From positions 62,001 to 126,000 of the forward strand of contig NSJL01000011.1 in assembly GCA_002634385.1 (NCBI GenBank): a DNA stretch of 64,000 nt, written 5' to 3'. How positions within the stretch are numbered: position 1 is the stretch's first letter; every line of letters begins with the position of its first letter. The DNA comes from Nitrospira sp. GTDB lineage: Bacteria > Nitrospirota > Thermodesulfovibrionia > Thermodesulfovibrionales > Dissulfurispiraceae. The translations under genes and the position numbers were made by a program. The notes beneath the pieces were generated by a model that was not told the origin of the DNA, did no database searches, and was given only the letters and a program-made list of their open reading frames with translations. Positions 56,266-64,000 of this stretch are shown here, one piece after another.

Positions 56266-57093
56266 ATGAAACTGATCATCTTCACCGACCTCGACGGTAC
56301 GCTGCTGGACGATGCAACCTATTCTTATGAGAAGACGCTCCCCGCATTGGAGCTCCTGAAACGAGAGGGGATTCCCGTAATCTTCTGTTCAAGCAAGACG
56401 AAGGCTGAGATAGAGTACTATCGGATCAAGCTCTCCAACACCCATCCCTTCGTCGTGGAAAACGGGGGAGGCATCTTCATTCCCCGCGGTTATTTCAGCT
56501 TCCCCGTATCCTGCCCTCCCCATACCGGGGAAGAGCACGGCAGCTATTACCGGATCGCGACAGGCACTCCCTATTCCTTCCTGAGGGAGGCGATTTTGGA
56601 ATTGCAGAGAGAAGGCTACTGCATACGGGGGTTCGGCGACATGTCATCGGAAGAACTCGCGGAACTGACCGGTCTGGATATCGATACCGCACGGAAGGCG
56701 AAGGAGAGGGATTTCGATGAGCCCTTCCTCTTCAGGGGAGAAAAGGAGCAGGAAGGGGCACTTCTTGCCTTCGTCGCGGCAAAAGGCCTCCATCTTACCA
56801 GGGGCGGCAGATTTTTTCATCTGACCGGGGAGAATGATAAAGGGAAAGCGGTATCCTGCCTGATCGGGCTCTACCGCAAGCAAGGGGGGGGAGCGCCGGT
56901 CATAACGGCAGCACTGGGGGACGGGCCCAACGACATCCCCATGCTCCGGCAGGTGGACTACCCCATTGTCGTACGGCGTCCCGGGGGAGGGGACGAACTC
57001 CGCATATGCCTTCCGCACCTTATCAGGGCGGAAGGCACCGGTCCGGAAGGCTGGAGCGAAGCGGTGCTGCGGCTTCTGGAGCGCCTTTCCTGA
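56266..57093 (+). CDS. mpgP: mannosyl/glucosyl-3-phosphoglycerate phosphatase (HAD-IIB)
   Basis: Removes the phosphate from the product of GpgS/MpgS to give glucosyl- or mannosylglycerate. The 275-residue protein has HAD motif I IFTDLDGTLLDD (nucleophile D8, acid D10), FCSSKTKAEIEYYR, VVENGGGIFIPRGYF (about 64-78), RFFHLTGENDKGKAV with the motif III Lys, and motif IV LGDGPNDIPMLRQVDYPIVV. These are family-specific. The pairing with the GpgS-like gene across the divergent promoter supports glucosylglycerate synthesis. Confidence 0.88.
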   Translation: MKLIIFTDLDGTLLDDATYSYEKTLPALELLKREGIPVIFCSSKTKAEIEYYRIKLSNTHPFVVENGGGIFIPRGYFSFPVSCPPHTGEEHGSYYRIATGTPYSFLREAILELQREGYCIRGFGDMSSEELAELTGLDIDTARKAKERDFDEPFLFRGEKEQEGALLAFVAAKGLHLTRGGRFFHLTGENDKGKAVSCLIGLYRKQGGGAPVITAALGDGPNDIPMLRQVDYPIVVRRPGGGDELRICLPHLIRAEGTGPEGWSEAVLRLLERLS

Positions 57094-57144
57094 TACACCG
57101 GGGGGAGAGGGATTTCCCTTGCGCCCCGCAGAAAAGGAGGTGCG

Positions 57145-57618
57145 TCACTGCTGCATGCTCTCCAGTATCTCCTTTACCCTCTGATTCACCAGCTTTCCCT
57201 CCGCCTTTCCTTTCACGTGTGGCATCAGCTCTTTCATGAGCTTTCCCATCTCCTTCGGAGAGGAGACCCCGGTCCTCTGGATAGCCGCCCGGATCAGGGA
57301 GTCCAGGTCCCCGGCACTCAACTGCTCCGGCAGATAGCGCCGGATAATCTCCACCTCCTTCTTTTCCTTATCCGCCAGATCTGCCCTTCCGGCATCGGCA
57401 TACTGCTCCGCAGAGTCTTTCCGCTGTTTCACCATGGAAGAAAGCACACCGATGATGTCCTCCTCAGTAAGCCCTCCCCCGCCGCCGCGTTTCGAAATCT
57501 CCGCATTCTTCACTGCCGCCTTGATCATCCTGAGCACGGAGACGGTCAACTCCTTTCCCTCCTCCTTACTCTTCATCGTCTCTGCAAGATCGCTGTTGAT
57601 CCTTTCCATGAGCTCCAT
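57145..57618 (-). CDS. yqeY: GatB/YqeY-domain protein
   Basis: A 157-residue protein equivalent to the tRNA-binding tail domain of GatB. It begins INSDLAETMKSKEEGKELTVSVLR (split around 7-30) and has EKKEVEIIRRYLPEQLS and MGKLMKELMPHVKGKAEGKLVN near the end. A role in tRNA-dependent amidation quality control is proposed for the family but not shown. A start at ATG 57618 or 57609 is possible. It is convergent with the phosphatase gene. Confidence 0.9.
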   Translation of the reverse strand: MELMERINSDLAETMKSKEEGKELTVSVLRMIKAAVKNAEISKRGGGGGLTEEDIIGVLSSMVKQRKDSAEQYADAGRADLADKEKKEVEIIRRYLPEQLSAGDLDSLIRAAIQRTGVSSPKEMGKLMKELMPHVKGKAEGKLVNQRVKEILESMQQ

Positions 57619-57934
57619 AGCCGCTCTCTCTCCTCCTTGTCCTTTTACTACGGACTGTCTCCCGTATCATTTCTATCGATAGAATAGGTATATAGAGCTA
57701 TTATAGGGGGTATCCGCAAGGCATTTCTACTACGGCCGGGGAATGGTCTCCCGTACTGTGTTGCCAGGAGAGGGGGCATATTTCTCCTCTCTCCGCTCCC
57801 GGAAAGTATCCGCCCGGTTACGAACGATATACCGGAATAGGGTAGAATACCTCTTTGCATGGGCAGGCGAAAGCGACCTCCCTTCCTGAAACACCGAATT
57901 GCTGCCAAGGAGCACAACAAGGAGGGCTGTTTTA
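57619..57934. other. divergent intergenic region with a 14-base palindrome
   Basis: No gene is seen between yqeY (left) and the sensor kinase (right). The perfect palindrome TTCTATCGATAGAA at 57671-57684, next to an AT-rich stretch (GGTATATAGAGCTATTATAGG), could be an operator overlapping a promoter. The sensor kinase has a strong ribosome site (AAGGAGG at 57919) before its GTG. Confidence 0.4.
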
Positions 57935-59449
57935 GTGAAAAACAGCTTTATATTCAAAATATTCCTGGTCTTCGTCGCAGCAGTGCTCCTCATATTTTCC
58001 GTTTTTACGGCCATTCTCGCCTACCGGCAGTACCATGCATTGCGGGAAAACCTTCTGAAGACAGGCGAGTCCGTGGCCGAGCTGCTTGCATACAGCGTCC
58101 GCACCGGTGTCTTCGCTGAGAACAAGGGCATACTGAAAAACGTCATCCATGGAGCAATGCTCCAGAAAGACGTACTGTCGGTAATCATTGCCGATGCGCA
58201 GGGGAAGGTGCTGATGGCCTCAAGAAGAGTGCAGAATAACCGGTATGTTGTCGAAACGGAAGCGACCGGGATTCCCCCGATACCCTACCCATTACCCGGC
58301 CACCGCGGTATAGAGATACGGGAGGTGCATGCCACCGTCGAATTCACGAAGCCGGTTCTCATCGAGGCGATGGACCAATACGAAATCTCACTCTACTTTG
58401 ACAACGATAGCCCGGAGAGATCCTATGTGATCGCAGGCTTTATCAAGATCATCCTCGACAAGACGGTCGTTTATTCTGAAATATACTCGATTCTGATCCG
58501 GAACGCCATTATCCTTCTCTTCATCATTCTTGCCGGAACCGGCGCCGTCTTCGTCTTTTTGCGAAGGATCACCATGCCCCTCTCCCGCCTCACCGGAAGC
58601 GTCGTGCATTTGGGCGAGGGGGAACCCTTCGTCTATGACGTCCCTCCCGCCGATGACGAGATCGGAAAGCTTGCGAAAGCGCTCATGAGCATGTACGAGA
58701 ACCTTTGCAGCCGGGAAAGGGAGAAAAGCACGCTTCAGGAGGAGAACGTGCGCACCCTTGAGAGAATGGTGAGCGAGGAGAGGAGACATAACATCGAAAA
58801 AGAGACGATGCTCAAGGACCTACATGACGGTCTCGGGGGGATCATCACCGGGATCAAACTCCTCAGCGAAATAGCCCTGGAGCTCCTTTCCCGGATACAG
58901 CTCCCCTCCCGTGCGCCATGCGGGGGACAGGAGAAAAACAACCCCGCCCTTTTTGCCCATCTCGCGAAAGTGCTCACCACCCTATTGGAAAGGGCGGAAG
59001 AGGGGAGGTCCGAGATCAAGGGGTTCATGCAGAGTCTGGACGGGAGGGACTGGGGATCCCTGATCGCCGAGATGCGGCTTTACGGTCAACAGGTCCTCGA
59101 GCCGCACCACATCTCCTTTACTCTGACACACGATATCTCCGTTCCCGACCGCACACTGAGCAGCAGCCTGTTTCTCACCCTTTTCAAGATCTTCAGGGAG
59201 GCCCTGACGAATGTTACCAAGCACGCACAGGCGGTGAATGTATTCGTCTCTTTCTCCGTCAGCCCCGAAAAACTGATCCTTGCCCTGCGGGATGACGGTA
59301 TAGGATTGAAAGAGCCAACCGGAAGGGGTAGGGGGATTCCCAATATGAAGAGCAGAGGCGAGAGCGTAGGAGGCACCGTATCGGTATATACCGACAAGGG
59401 AACGGTGGTAAGGCTCGAAATACGGGCGCCCTTCGATCCGTATTTGTAG
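57935..59449 (+). CDS. NarX/DesK-type membrane sensor histidine kinase
   Basis: A 504-residue kinase. TM1 is at about 5-27, a periplasmic sensor at 28-180 (STGESVAELLAYSVR-like start, here KTGESVAELLAYSVRTG), TM2 at about 186-208, HAMP at 210-260, then HisKA_3 with His 297 (LKDLHDGLGGIITGIKLL) and a short HATPase (FREALTNVTKHAQA, LRDDGIGLKEPTG, GIPNMKSRGESVGG). The start is GTG 57935 after AAGGAGG. Kinases of this class pair with NarL-type regulators, but none is adjacent. The convergent gene encodes only a decayed receiver. Confidence 0.88.
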   Translation: MKNSFIFKIFLVFVAAVLLIFSVFTAILAYRQYHALRENLLKTGESVAELLAYSVRTGVFAENKGILKNVIHGAMLQKDVLSVIIADAQGKVLMASRRVQNNRYVVETEATGIPPIPYPLPGHRGIEIREVHATVEFTKPVLIEAMDQYEISLYFDNDSPERSYVIAGFIKIILDKTVVYSEIYSILIRNAIILLFIILAGTGAVFVFLRRITMPLSRLTGSVVHLGEGEPFVYDVPPADDEIGKLAKALMSMYENLCSREREKSTLQEENVRTLERMVSEERRHNIEKETMLKDLHDGLGGIITGIKLLSEIALELLSRIQLPSRAPCGGQEKNNPALFAHLAKVLTTLLERAEEGRSEIKGFMQSLDGRDWGSLIAEMRLYGQQVLEPHHISFTLTHDISVPDRTLSSSLFLTLFKIFREALTNVTKHAQAVNVFVSFSVSPEKLILALRDDGIGLKEPTGRGRGIPNMKSRGESVGGTVSVYTDKGTVVRLEIRAPFDPYL

Positions 59450-59464
59450 TCCCCTTTCTCTTCT

Positions 59465-59866
59465 TTACTTTACCGATTGAAAACCGCAGAGCACCAGCGT
59501 CTTCTCTATCAGATCGTTCTGCGTAAAAGGTCTCATCAGCACCGCCCTCACCGCCTTCGTTTGTATCAACTCCACCAGGTCCTCCTTTTTCATTTCGGAC
59601 GACCCGATGAGCATTACTTTCAGCGCGGGGTATTCACTTCTGACCTCTTTGATAAACGGGGCGGCGGGCTCATGGGAGAGCACCGTGTCGATGATAAGGT
59701 GAAAGGGGGTTTTCGGGGAGCGGGCGAGACGCGAACGTATCTGTCGCAGCGCATCGCAATAAAAGACTTCGAATATTTCACGTGCTTTCCTCTCGTTACT
59801 GAAAAAATCGCGCACTACCGGGTCGATATCCCTCCGCACGCACACGATGATATGCTTTTTCTCCAT
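59465..59866 (-). CDS. degenerate receiver-domain protein
   Basis: A 133-residue protein with the alternating pattern of a receiver: HIIVCVRRDIDPVVRDFF, the aspartate-bearing strand HLIIDTVLSHEP (Asp about 61), KVMLIGSSE, and VLMRPFTQNDL. The invariant Lys of KPF is Arg, and the acidic pair near the N-terminus is RRDID. Phosphorylation may therefore be impaired. It is convergent with the sensor kinase (15-base gap). It is a plausible but unproved partner of that kinase, possibly a phosphate-independent scaffold. Confidence 0.6.
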   Translation of the reverse strand: MEKKHIIVCVRRDIDPVVRDFFSNERKAREIFEVFYCDALRQIRSRLARSPKTPFHLIIDTVLSHEPAAPFIKEVRSEYPALKVMLIGSSEMKKEDLVELIQTKAVRAVLMRPFTQNDLIEKTLVLCGFQSVK

Positions 59867-60062
59867 TTCAGCACCTTCTCAATCAGAGGACAGAGGAGCC
59901 GTCTTCTCCGAAACGGCGAGAAAAGCCCCCGGCATCGGGCTTCCGGGATCGTCTTTCGCCAAAACCTCTTCGTTTCGAAGGGGTCTCCGGGACATGCCCC
60001 TGCTACTGTACCCTCTCGGAACGGGGCATGTCAAGGAAGCGCCGAAACTGCCCCTGCGGGGA

Positions 60063-62369
60063 TCACGGATGATCAGGAGTCATTTCGTGCAAAATCTTTC
60101 CGAGGGCCTCCACCACTTTCGGATCGTACAGGGTTCCCGCACCCCGCCTCAACTCCTCAAACGCCTCCTCGCGGGCAAGGCGCTTCCGGTAGGGCCTCTC
60201 CTCGGTCATGGCAGAGAAGGCATCCGCCACGGCAAGGACCCGTGCCAGGAAGGGGATCTCTTCTCCTTTCAGCCCGTCGGGATATCCGTCTCCGTTGTAC
60301 TGTTCATGATGGTGTACAATGGCCCTCTTCACCTCCTCGGAAAACTCGATGCCTTGGAGCAGTTCCACGGTGGTATAGGGATGGACCTTGAGAGTACGCT
60401 CTTCGGGGGGAACGAGCTTCTCCTTTTCGAGCACGTTCCTGTCGACGAGCATCAGGCCGACATCATAAATCAGGGAGAGGTACATCGCCAACCTTTTCTC
60501 TTCCTCCCCCCCTCCCGCTCTCTCCGTCAGACGGAGCATAAGGTCGGAAATACGCCGGTTTTTCTTGTAGTACCTCCTCTCCGCAGCAAGGAGCCTCTCG
60601 AAGGAGTCCAGGAAAAGCCGGTAGTCGCTCCCGTTGTACTCATCCCGATAGATCCGTTCGATACAATAAGAGATCCTTTCACTCACCACCGATGCGATAC
60701 GAAGATCTTTTTCGGAGAGGGGCGTCCCGTCCCTTTTGTTGTTCAGATTCACGACGCCGATCACCGTGTCACCCCTCTTCAAGGGAAGGGAGAGGAGGGA
60801 TTTGGTCGTATAATGGGGGGGATTCCGTCGGCTGAAAAGGGGATCCCTCTCTATATCGTCGATGAGGAGAGGCTTCCCCTCGAGGGCTACCCAGCCCGCT
60901 ATTCTGTCCCCGAACTTTACCCTGGCCCTCTTGACTACCTCATCGTCCAGTCCCCTGGCGCTTTTTATCACAAGCTCGCCGGTAAGCTCGTCCACCAGCA
61001 TCAGGGAGCAGACGTCGAGATCCAGCAGCTCGGCAATGAATTCCAGGAACATTCCCATGGCGATATCGATAATCACCTCCCGCTTTTGGCGAGCGCTCTT
61101 CGGAATGAGGAGGCTGAGCCGGAAAGAGGAATCCAGGTCCTCCGCACGGAGGCTCCAGCGATGTATCTCCGCCACTTTCCGGGCAAGATACAGCCTTATT
61201 CTCTCCTCTGCTTTTTCGGCATGAAAGAGGGTCTTTTCCGTAAAGGAATTCGAAAGGATCTTTACGATATCCGGGATCCTCCGCGGAAAAGTAATTGAGA
61301 CCGTAATGAATTCATCCTCCTGCGCCGCTATCCGGAGGGTATCCCCCCTTTCACAATAACGGCCAAGGACTTCAAGCACCGTAGAGAAAAACTGCACAAT
61401 ACGCACTCTGTCCCCCACCACTGCCGACATACTGTCAGGGATATCCCTTTCCAGATGCAGCCCCCTTTTTGCAAAAAAACTCTTCACCGGTCTCGATTCC
61501 GCCACTTCATCGAGAAGAGGGGCGAGGGAAAGTACGGATTTCTTAATGATGCGCATTTCATCCTCGAATCTGAGGAAGTCGAGCAAATCCTCCACGATAA
61601 AGATGAGCTTCCCCGTTTCATCGGAGATGATCGTATGGAACTCTTTCTGTTCCTCGCGTTTCAATTCCTCCGAATGGAGAAGATAATAGATTGAGCCCTT
61701 GATGGAGTTGAGGGGAGTGCGCAGATCGTGCGAAACCCGGGTGAGGAACTCGGTTTTCGCCGTATCGGTTTCGATAAGCCGGGCGTTTATGTCCTCCAGT
61801 TCCGCCGCCTTTGTCCTCAACCGGTGCAGGAGAGAGGCGTTTTCGAGGGATATGGCGGCCTGGTTTGCGATAATCTTTATCAGAGAGAATTCGTCCTCGG
61901 TAAAAGGCGTACCCTCTCTCTTGTCATTGATATTGAGCACACCCAGGAGTGTATCCCTGCTGATGACAGGACAGGAAATAAAAGAGCGCGTTTTATAACG
62001 GCCGTCCCTCTTCAACCCCTGGAAACGGGTATCCTTCTCGATGGCTTCCACAAGGACGGGGGTGCGGCTTTCCGCCACTCTCCCCGCAATGCCCTCGCCC
62101 CGCTTCACTCTGTACGATTTGATAAGCCTGATGTCAATACCCCGGGCAGCAAGAATATACAACTCATCCTGTTCATTGAGCAGCATAAGAGACCCCTTTT
62201 CGGCACCGGTGTAGTTTATGGCCAGGTCGAGCATAAGGTGGGCAATAGCGCTGATATTGTCGGTGACGACAAGGGCGTTGGAAATCTCCTGCAGAATGGA
62301 GAATTTCTTTTCAAAGAGCTCGAGGTTATTTTTAAGGGCGTTTGTATCAAGCATGCTGAATAAATGCAC
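60063..62369 (-). CDS. GAF - HisKA-like - GAF - degenerate HD-GYP signalling protein
   Basis: A 768-residue soluble sensor. The first GAF domain spans about 30-180. A HisKA helix with His 214 (FLTRVSHDLRTPLNS) follows, then a region at 270-410 in the place of HATPase that lacks clear N and G boxes. A second GAF is at about 425-575. A C-terminal HD-GYP domain has HHHE at 684-689 and DGYPDGLKG at 694-702, but the HD pair is Tyr635-Asp636 (IYDVGLMLVD). HD-GYP enzymes degrade c-di-GMP. The lost metal His suggests a binding or inactive role. The c-di-GMP riboswitch at 24.3 kb shows the nucleotide is used in this cell. Confidence 0.82.
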   Translation of the reverse strand: MHLFSMLDTNALKNNLELFEKKFSILQEISNALVVTDNISAIAHLMLDLAINYTGAEKGSLMLLNEQDELYILAARGIDIRLIKSYRVKRGEGIAGRVAESRTPVLVEAIEKDTRFQGLKRDGRYKTRSFISCPVISRDTLLGVLNINDKREGTPFTEDEFSLIKIIANQAAISLENASLLHRLRTKAAELEDINARLIETDTAKTEFLTRVSHDLRTPLNSIKGSIYYLLHSEELKREEQKEFHTIISDETGKLIFIVEDLLDFLRFEDEMRIIKKSVLSLAPLLDEVAESRPVKSFFAKRGLHLERDIPDSMSAVVGDRVRIVQFFSTVLEVLGRYCERGDTLRIAAQEDEFITVSITFPRRIPDIVKILSNSFTEKTLFHAEKAEERIRLYLARKVAEIHRWSLRAEDLDSSFRLSLLIPKSARQKREVIIDIAMGMFLEFIAELLDLDVCSLMLVDELTGELVIKSARGLDDEVVKRARVKFGDRIAGWVALEGKPLLIDDIERDPLFSRRNPPHYTTKSLLSLPLKRGDTVIGVVNLNNKRDGTPLSEKDLRIASVVSERISYCIERIYRDEYNGSDYRLFLDSFERLLAAERRYYKKNRRISDLMLRLTERAGGGEEEKRLAMYLSLIYDVGLMLVDRNVLEKEKLVPPEERTLKVHPYTTVELLQGIEFSEEVKRAIVHHHEQYNGDGYPDGLKGEEIPFLARVLAVADAFSAMTEERPYRKRLAREEAFEELRRGAGTLYDPKVVEALGKILHEMTPDHP

Positions 62370-62751
62370 TTCGTCGCAAAAGCGGTTTCATGTACAGCCA
62401 TCAGGCATTAAGCAATAAATGTGCCTAAAAAGGCATCCAGATTTTATATAATAAGTTCAAAGACATAGAAGAAATAAGAGAACGGGCCGTTGTAATTCTT
62501 TACAATATAGTGAAGTGAGGAGAGAGCCGCACCTCTCGCGGCTGAATATGCGAGAGAAAAAAGCCCGGAGATTCCGTTTGCCTCTTCCATTCCGGCAGCA
62601 AGGGGAAAGGGAGGCGGGTAAAACAGGAAATTGTCAAGTATTTCAAAGTCCTATATTGCAGAAATGTGAGGAAGGGGCAGACGCGAAGATGCTCTCTCAG
62701 CCCGGAATACTCCTGCACTGAAAAAAAACTCGACACTCCTGTCGGAGATCT
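62370..62751. other. 382-base gap with two short inverted repeats
   Basis: No convincing gene. TGCCT-AAAA-AGGCA at 62422-62435 and TTGTAA-TTCT-TTACAA at about 62490-62505 are small palindromes flanking an AT-rich segment (TTTTATATAATAAG), so promoters for the leftward GAF/HD-GYP gene probably lie here. The right part, 62520-62751, is plain with no feature I can name. Confidence 0.35.
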
Positions 62752-63009
62752 TTACAGAGCGGGCCGCTTGTCTTCCTCACTGCTGATCAGTATATGCCCG
62801 TCTTTCCGGGGAAAGAATTTTATATTTAATCCCTCGATAAAAAAACTCACCTTATTTCTTATCCCCTCCTTCAACAGCGTATCCATTTCGAGGTACGCAA
62901 CACGGTACCCGGTATCGAAGCCGCTGTCAATGCCGGCAAGCCACCCTGCAAGAAGACAAGAGAGTCCGTAGAGAAGTGAAAAAATACCCAGGCAGATCTT
63001 TTTTCTCAT
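62752..63009 (-). CDS. small single-span membrane or exported protein, function unknown
   Basis: An 85-residue frame with an excellent ribosome site (GGAGGAGG before ATG 63009). The N-terminus is Arg-Lys-Lys followed by ICLGIFSLLYGLSCLLAGWLAG, a membrane anchor or signal sequence. The rest (GFDTGYRVAYLEMDTLLKEG, FFIEGLNIKFFPRKDG) looks like a small folded domain ending in charged residues. I do not recognise the family. Confidence 0.55.
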   Translation of the reverse strand: MRKKICLGIFSLLYGLSCLLAGWLAGIDSGFDTGYRVAYLEMDTLLKEGIRNKVSFFIEGLNIKFFPRKDGHILISSEEDKRPAL

Positions 63010-63086
63010 ACCTCCTCCTTCGAAAATCTCTGAATACGGGATGGGTGTCCTTCTTCTTCCAGGCCACAGCAGCCCCTCTGTATCCC

Positions 63087-63206
63087 TCAGTGTTGGAAAG
63101 ATTTCCCGTATTTTTTTGCCAGATACTTCAGCAGGCGCAGTCGCTCCCGCAGCGGGAGCTTCATATATAAGGGGGATTCCATCAGTATCGAAACCAGTCT
63201 CTTCAT
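63087..63206 (-). CDS. 39-residue basic small protein
   Basis: ATG 63206 follows GGAGG at five bases. The product MKRLVSILMESPLYMKLPLR plus a basic helix (ERLRLLKYLAKKYGKSFQH) looks like an amphipathic positively charged peptide. It lies 77 bases upstream of the 85-residue membrane protein gene on the same strand. The longer frame from 63314 has no good start. I cannot assign a function. Confidence 0.45.
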   Translation of the reverse strand: MKRLVSILMESPLYMKLPLRERLRLLKYLAKKYGKSFQH

Positions 63207-63443
63207 GGGAGCCTCCGTCCTTTTCGTTGCCGTTTCAGGGGAGATGACCGGTACCATTCCAGATAGCGTTCCTGCAGCCGGGGTATTCAGAGGCAATAGC
63301 AAGTCATATGCCAATTCGCTCCCTACTGAAATAAAAGGACATTTGAAGAAAGATCACGATGAGCGTAAAGGAAACCGACACCTGGTGTTTTCCTTTCCGA
63401 CATCTGCATAGGCATTCTCGACATAGGGGCTAAGGGAGGACAC

Positions 63444-63722
63444 TAGGGTGTGTTTGCAAACTGTTTTCGTAGCGAGACCGAGCGAAGAGTATCTGGACAA
63501 GGCGTCCCAGAACCCCGGAAAAAAACAGGGGTCCCCGAAGAATCGAAGATTCTTTGGGGCAGCAACAGCTCCCGGAGGCGTAGCAGAGCTACGTTGAGGA
63601 CGATGTGCCCGGGACAACGATGATCCGGGGTCCCCGAAAGATCAGAGATCTTTTGGGGTGGAACGAAGATCCGGGGACTCTGCAGCCGGTCGCAGCAGAA
63701 GATAGTTTGCAGACACACCCTA
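63444..63722. repeat. 279-base MITE-like inverted-repeat element with TA ends
   Basis: TAGGGTGTGTTTGCAAACT (63444-63462) recurs inverted at 63704-63722 with one mismatch, and weaker complementarity continues inward. Both ends carry TA, as expected for a TA target duplication of IS630/Tc1-type movement. Inside are two similar hairpins, CCCCGAAGAATC/GATTCTTTGGGG (63533-63559) and CCCCGAAAGATC/GATCTTTTGGGG (63632-63658). There is no transposase frame. The flanks 63207-63443 and 63723-63938 hold no gene; 63367-63396 has an AAAGGAAA/TTTCCTTT hairpin. Confidence 0.7.
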
Positions 63723-63938
63723 CTGTCGGGGATGCAAAGAGAGCCCGGGAAATGTTATTATAGGGAGCTTTTAGGATTTCAGGCATCTGTCTTTACATAG
63801 AATTTTCAGATACCATAGGCAGAGATCGTACTCCCTTCTAGTCAATGGAAACAGAGTAGTGGCACCGTTGCAGACACCTTTTCCAAAAAGCAGTTCCCGA
63901 AAGCAGATTTCCCGGCAAATCCGCAAAGCAGGCCAGCG

Positions 63939-64000
63939 ATGAAATGGAGCATCTTTTCCCGGCTCGTAACCGGATATCTCGCTATTTTTGTACTCGTTTT
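63939..64000 (+). CDS. start of a membrane protein, probably a sensor kinase, cut by the window edge
   Basis: ATG 63939 opens MKWSIFSRLVTGYLAIFVLV and runs off the end. A short basic N-terminus followed directly by a membrane helix with a GYLAIF motif is the common start of periplasmic-sensing histidine kinases in this kind of genome. Only 20 residues are visible, so the class is a guess. Confidence 0.4.
   Translation, partial: MKWSIFSRLVTGYLAIFVLV

Overview
The window looks like a chromosome segment of a Gram-negative, free-living bacterium with moderately high GC content. LpxC implies lipid A and an outer membrane, and TatA, MobA, RimO and a full chemotaxis set are present. The overall flavour (Gram-negative housekeeping genes, many two-component and GAF proteins, degenerate kinases, actinobacterial-type inositol-phosphate synthase, TreT/GpgS solute genes) fits a Nitrospirota (Thermodesulfovibrionia-like) or deltaproteobacterial-grade lineage. 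That assignment is an inference from gene content, not from a marker tree.

Region 1 (1-19.5 kb) is almost entirely leftward housekeeping. From right to left it runs tRNA-Leu, galU, hsp20, lon, thiL, a DUF2062 protein, rimO, an M50 protease and a TrmH-type methyltransferase, with many 1-14 nt overlaps. Then come rplI-dnaB, an AmmeMemoRadiSam B protein, mobA, tatA, alr, a C39-peptidase lipoprotein, a TPR lipoprotein, an aspartate-type aminotransferase, era, a bifunctional nuclease, recO, a broken hsp20 and a truncated ino1 at the edge.

Region 2 (19.8-26.5 kb) carries tldD and lpxC rightward, a 25-residue Lys/Ala-rich histone-like peptide, a winged-helix protein with a decayed nucleotidyltransferase fold facing an inverted-repeat-rich upstream region, tsaC, and a cyclic-di-GMP-I (GEMM) riboswitch with its own terminator in front of a secreted caspase-like (C14) protease. 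An isoaspartyl peptidase follows on the opposite strand.

Region 3 (26.5-43 kb) is a signalling island. A receiver-SpoIIE-HATPase protein and a STAS partner point left. A chemosensory operon points right: a histidine-less kinase, cheD, a frameshifted receptor, cheY, a STAS protein, cheA, a receptor stub, an intact receptor, cheW, an internally deleted receptor, cheR, cheB and a large hybrid kinase. Three of the four receptor loci are damaged.

Region 4 (43-57 kb) is a compatible-solute cluster. A leftward operon encodes a B12-type radical SAM protein, a GpgS-like glycosyltransferase, a DUF5752 protein, TreT, TreY, GlgC and a second glycosyltransferase, followed by a mechanosensitive-channel-like membrane protein and a HEAT-repeat protein. 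Divergently lie glycerate kinase and a mannosyl/glucosyl-3-phosphoglycerate phosphatase. Together these could make glucosylglycerate and trehalose from sugar nucleotides supplied by GlgC (and GalU in region 1).

Region 5 (57-64 kb) holds yqeY, a NarX-type sensor kinase, a degenerate receiver, a GAF/kinase/GAF/HD-GYP protein with a mutated HD signature, small ORFs, a 279-bp MITE-like inverted-repeat element and the start of a membrane protein running off the edge.
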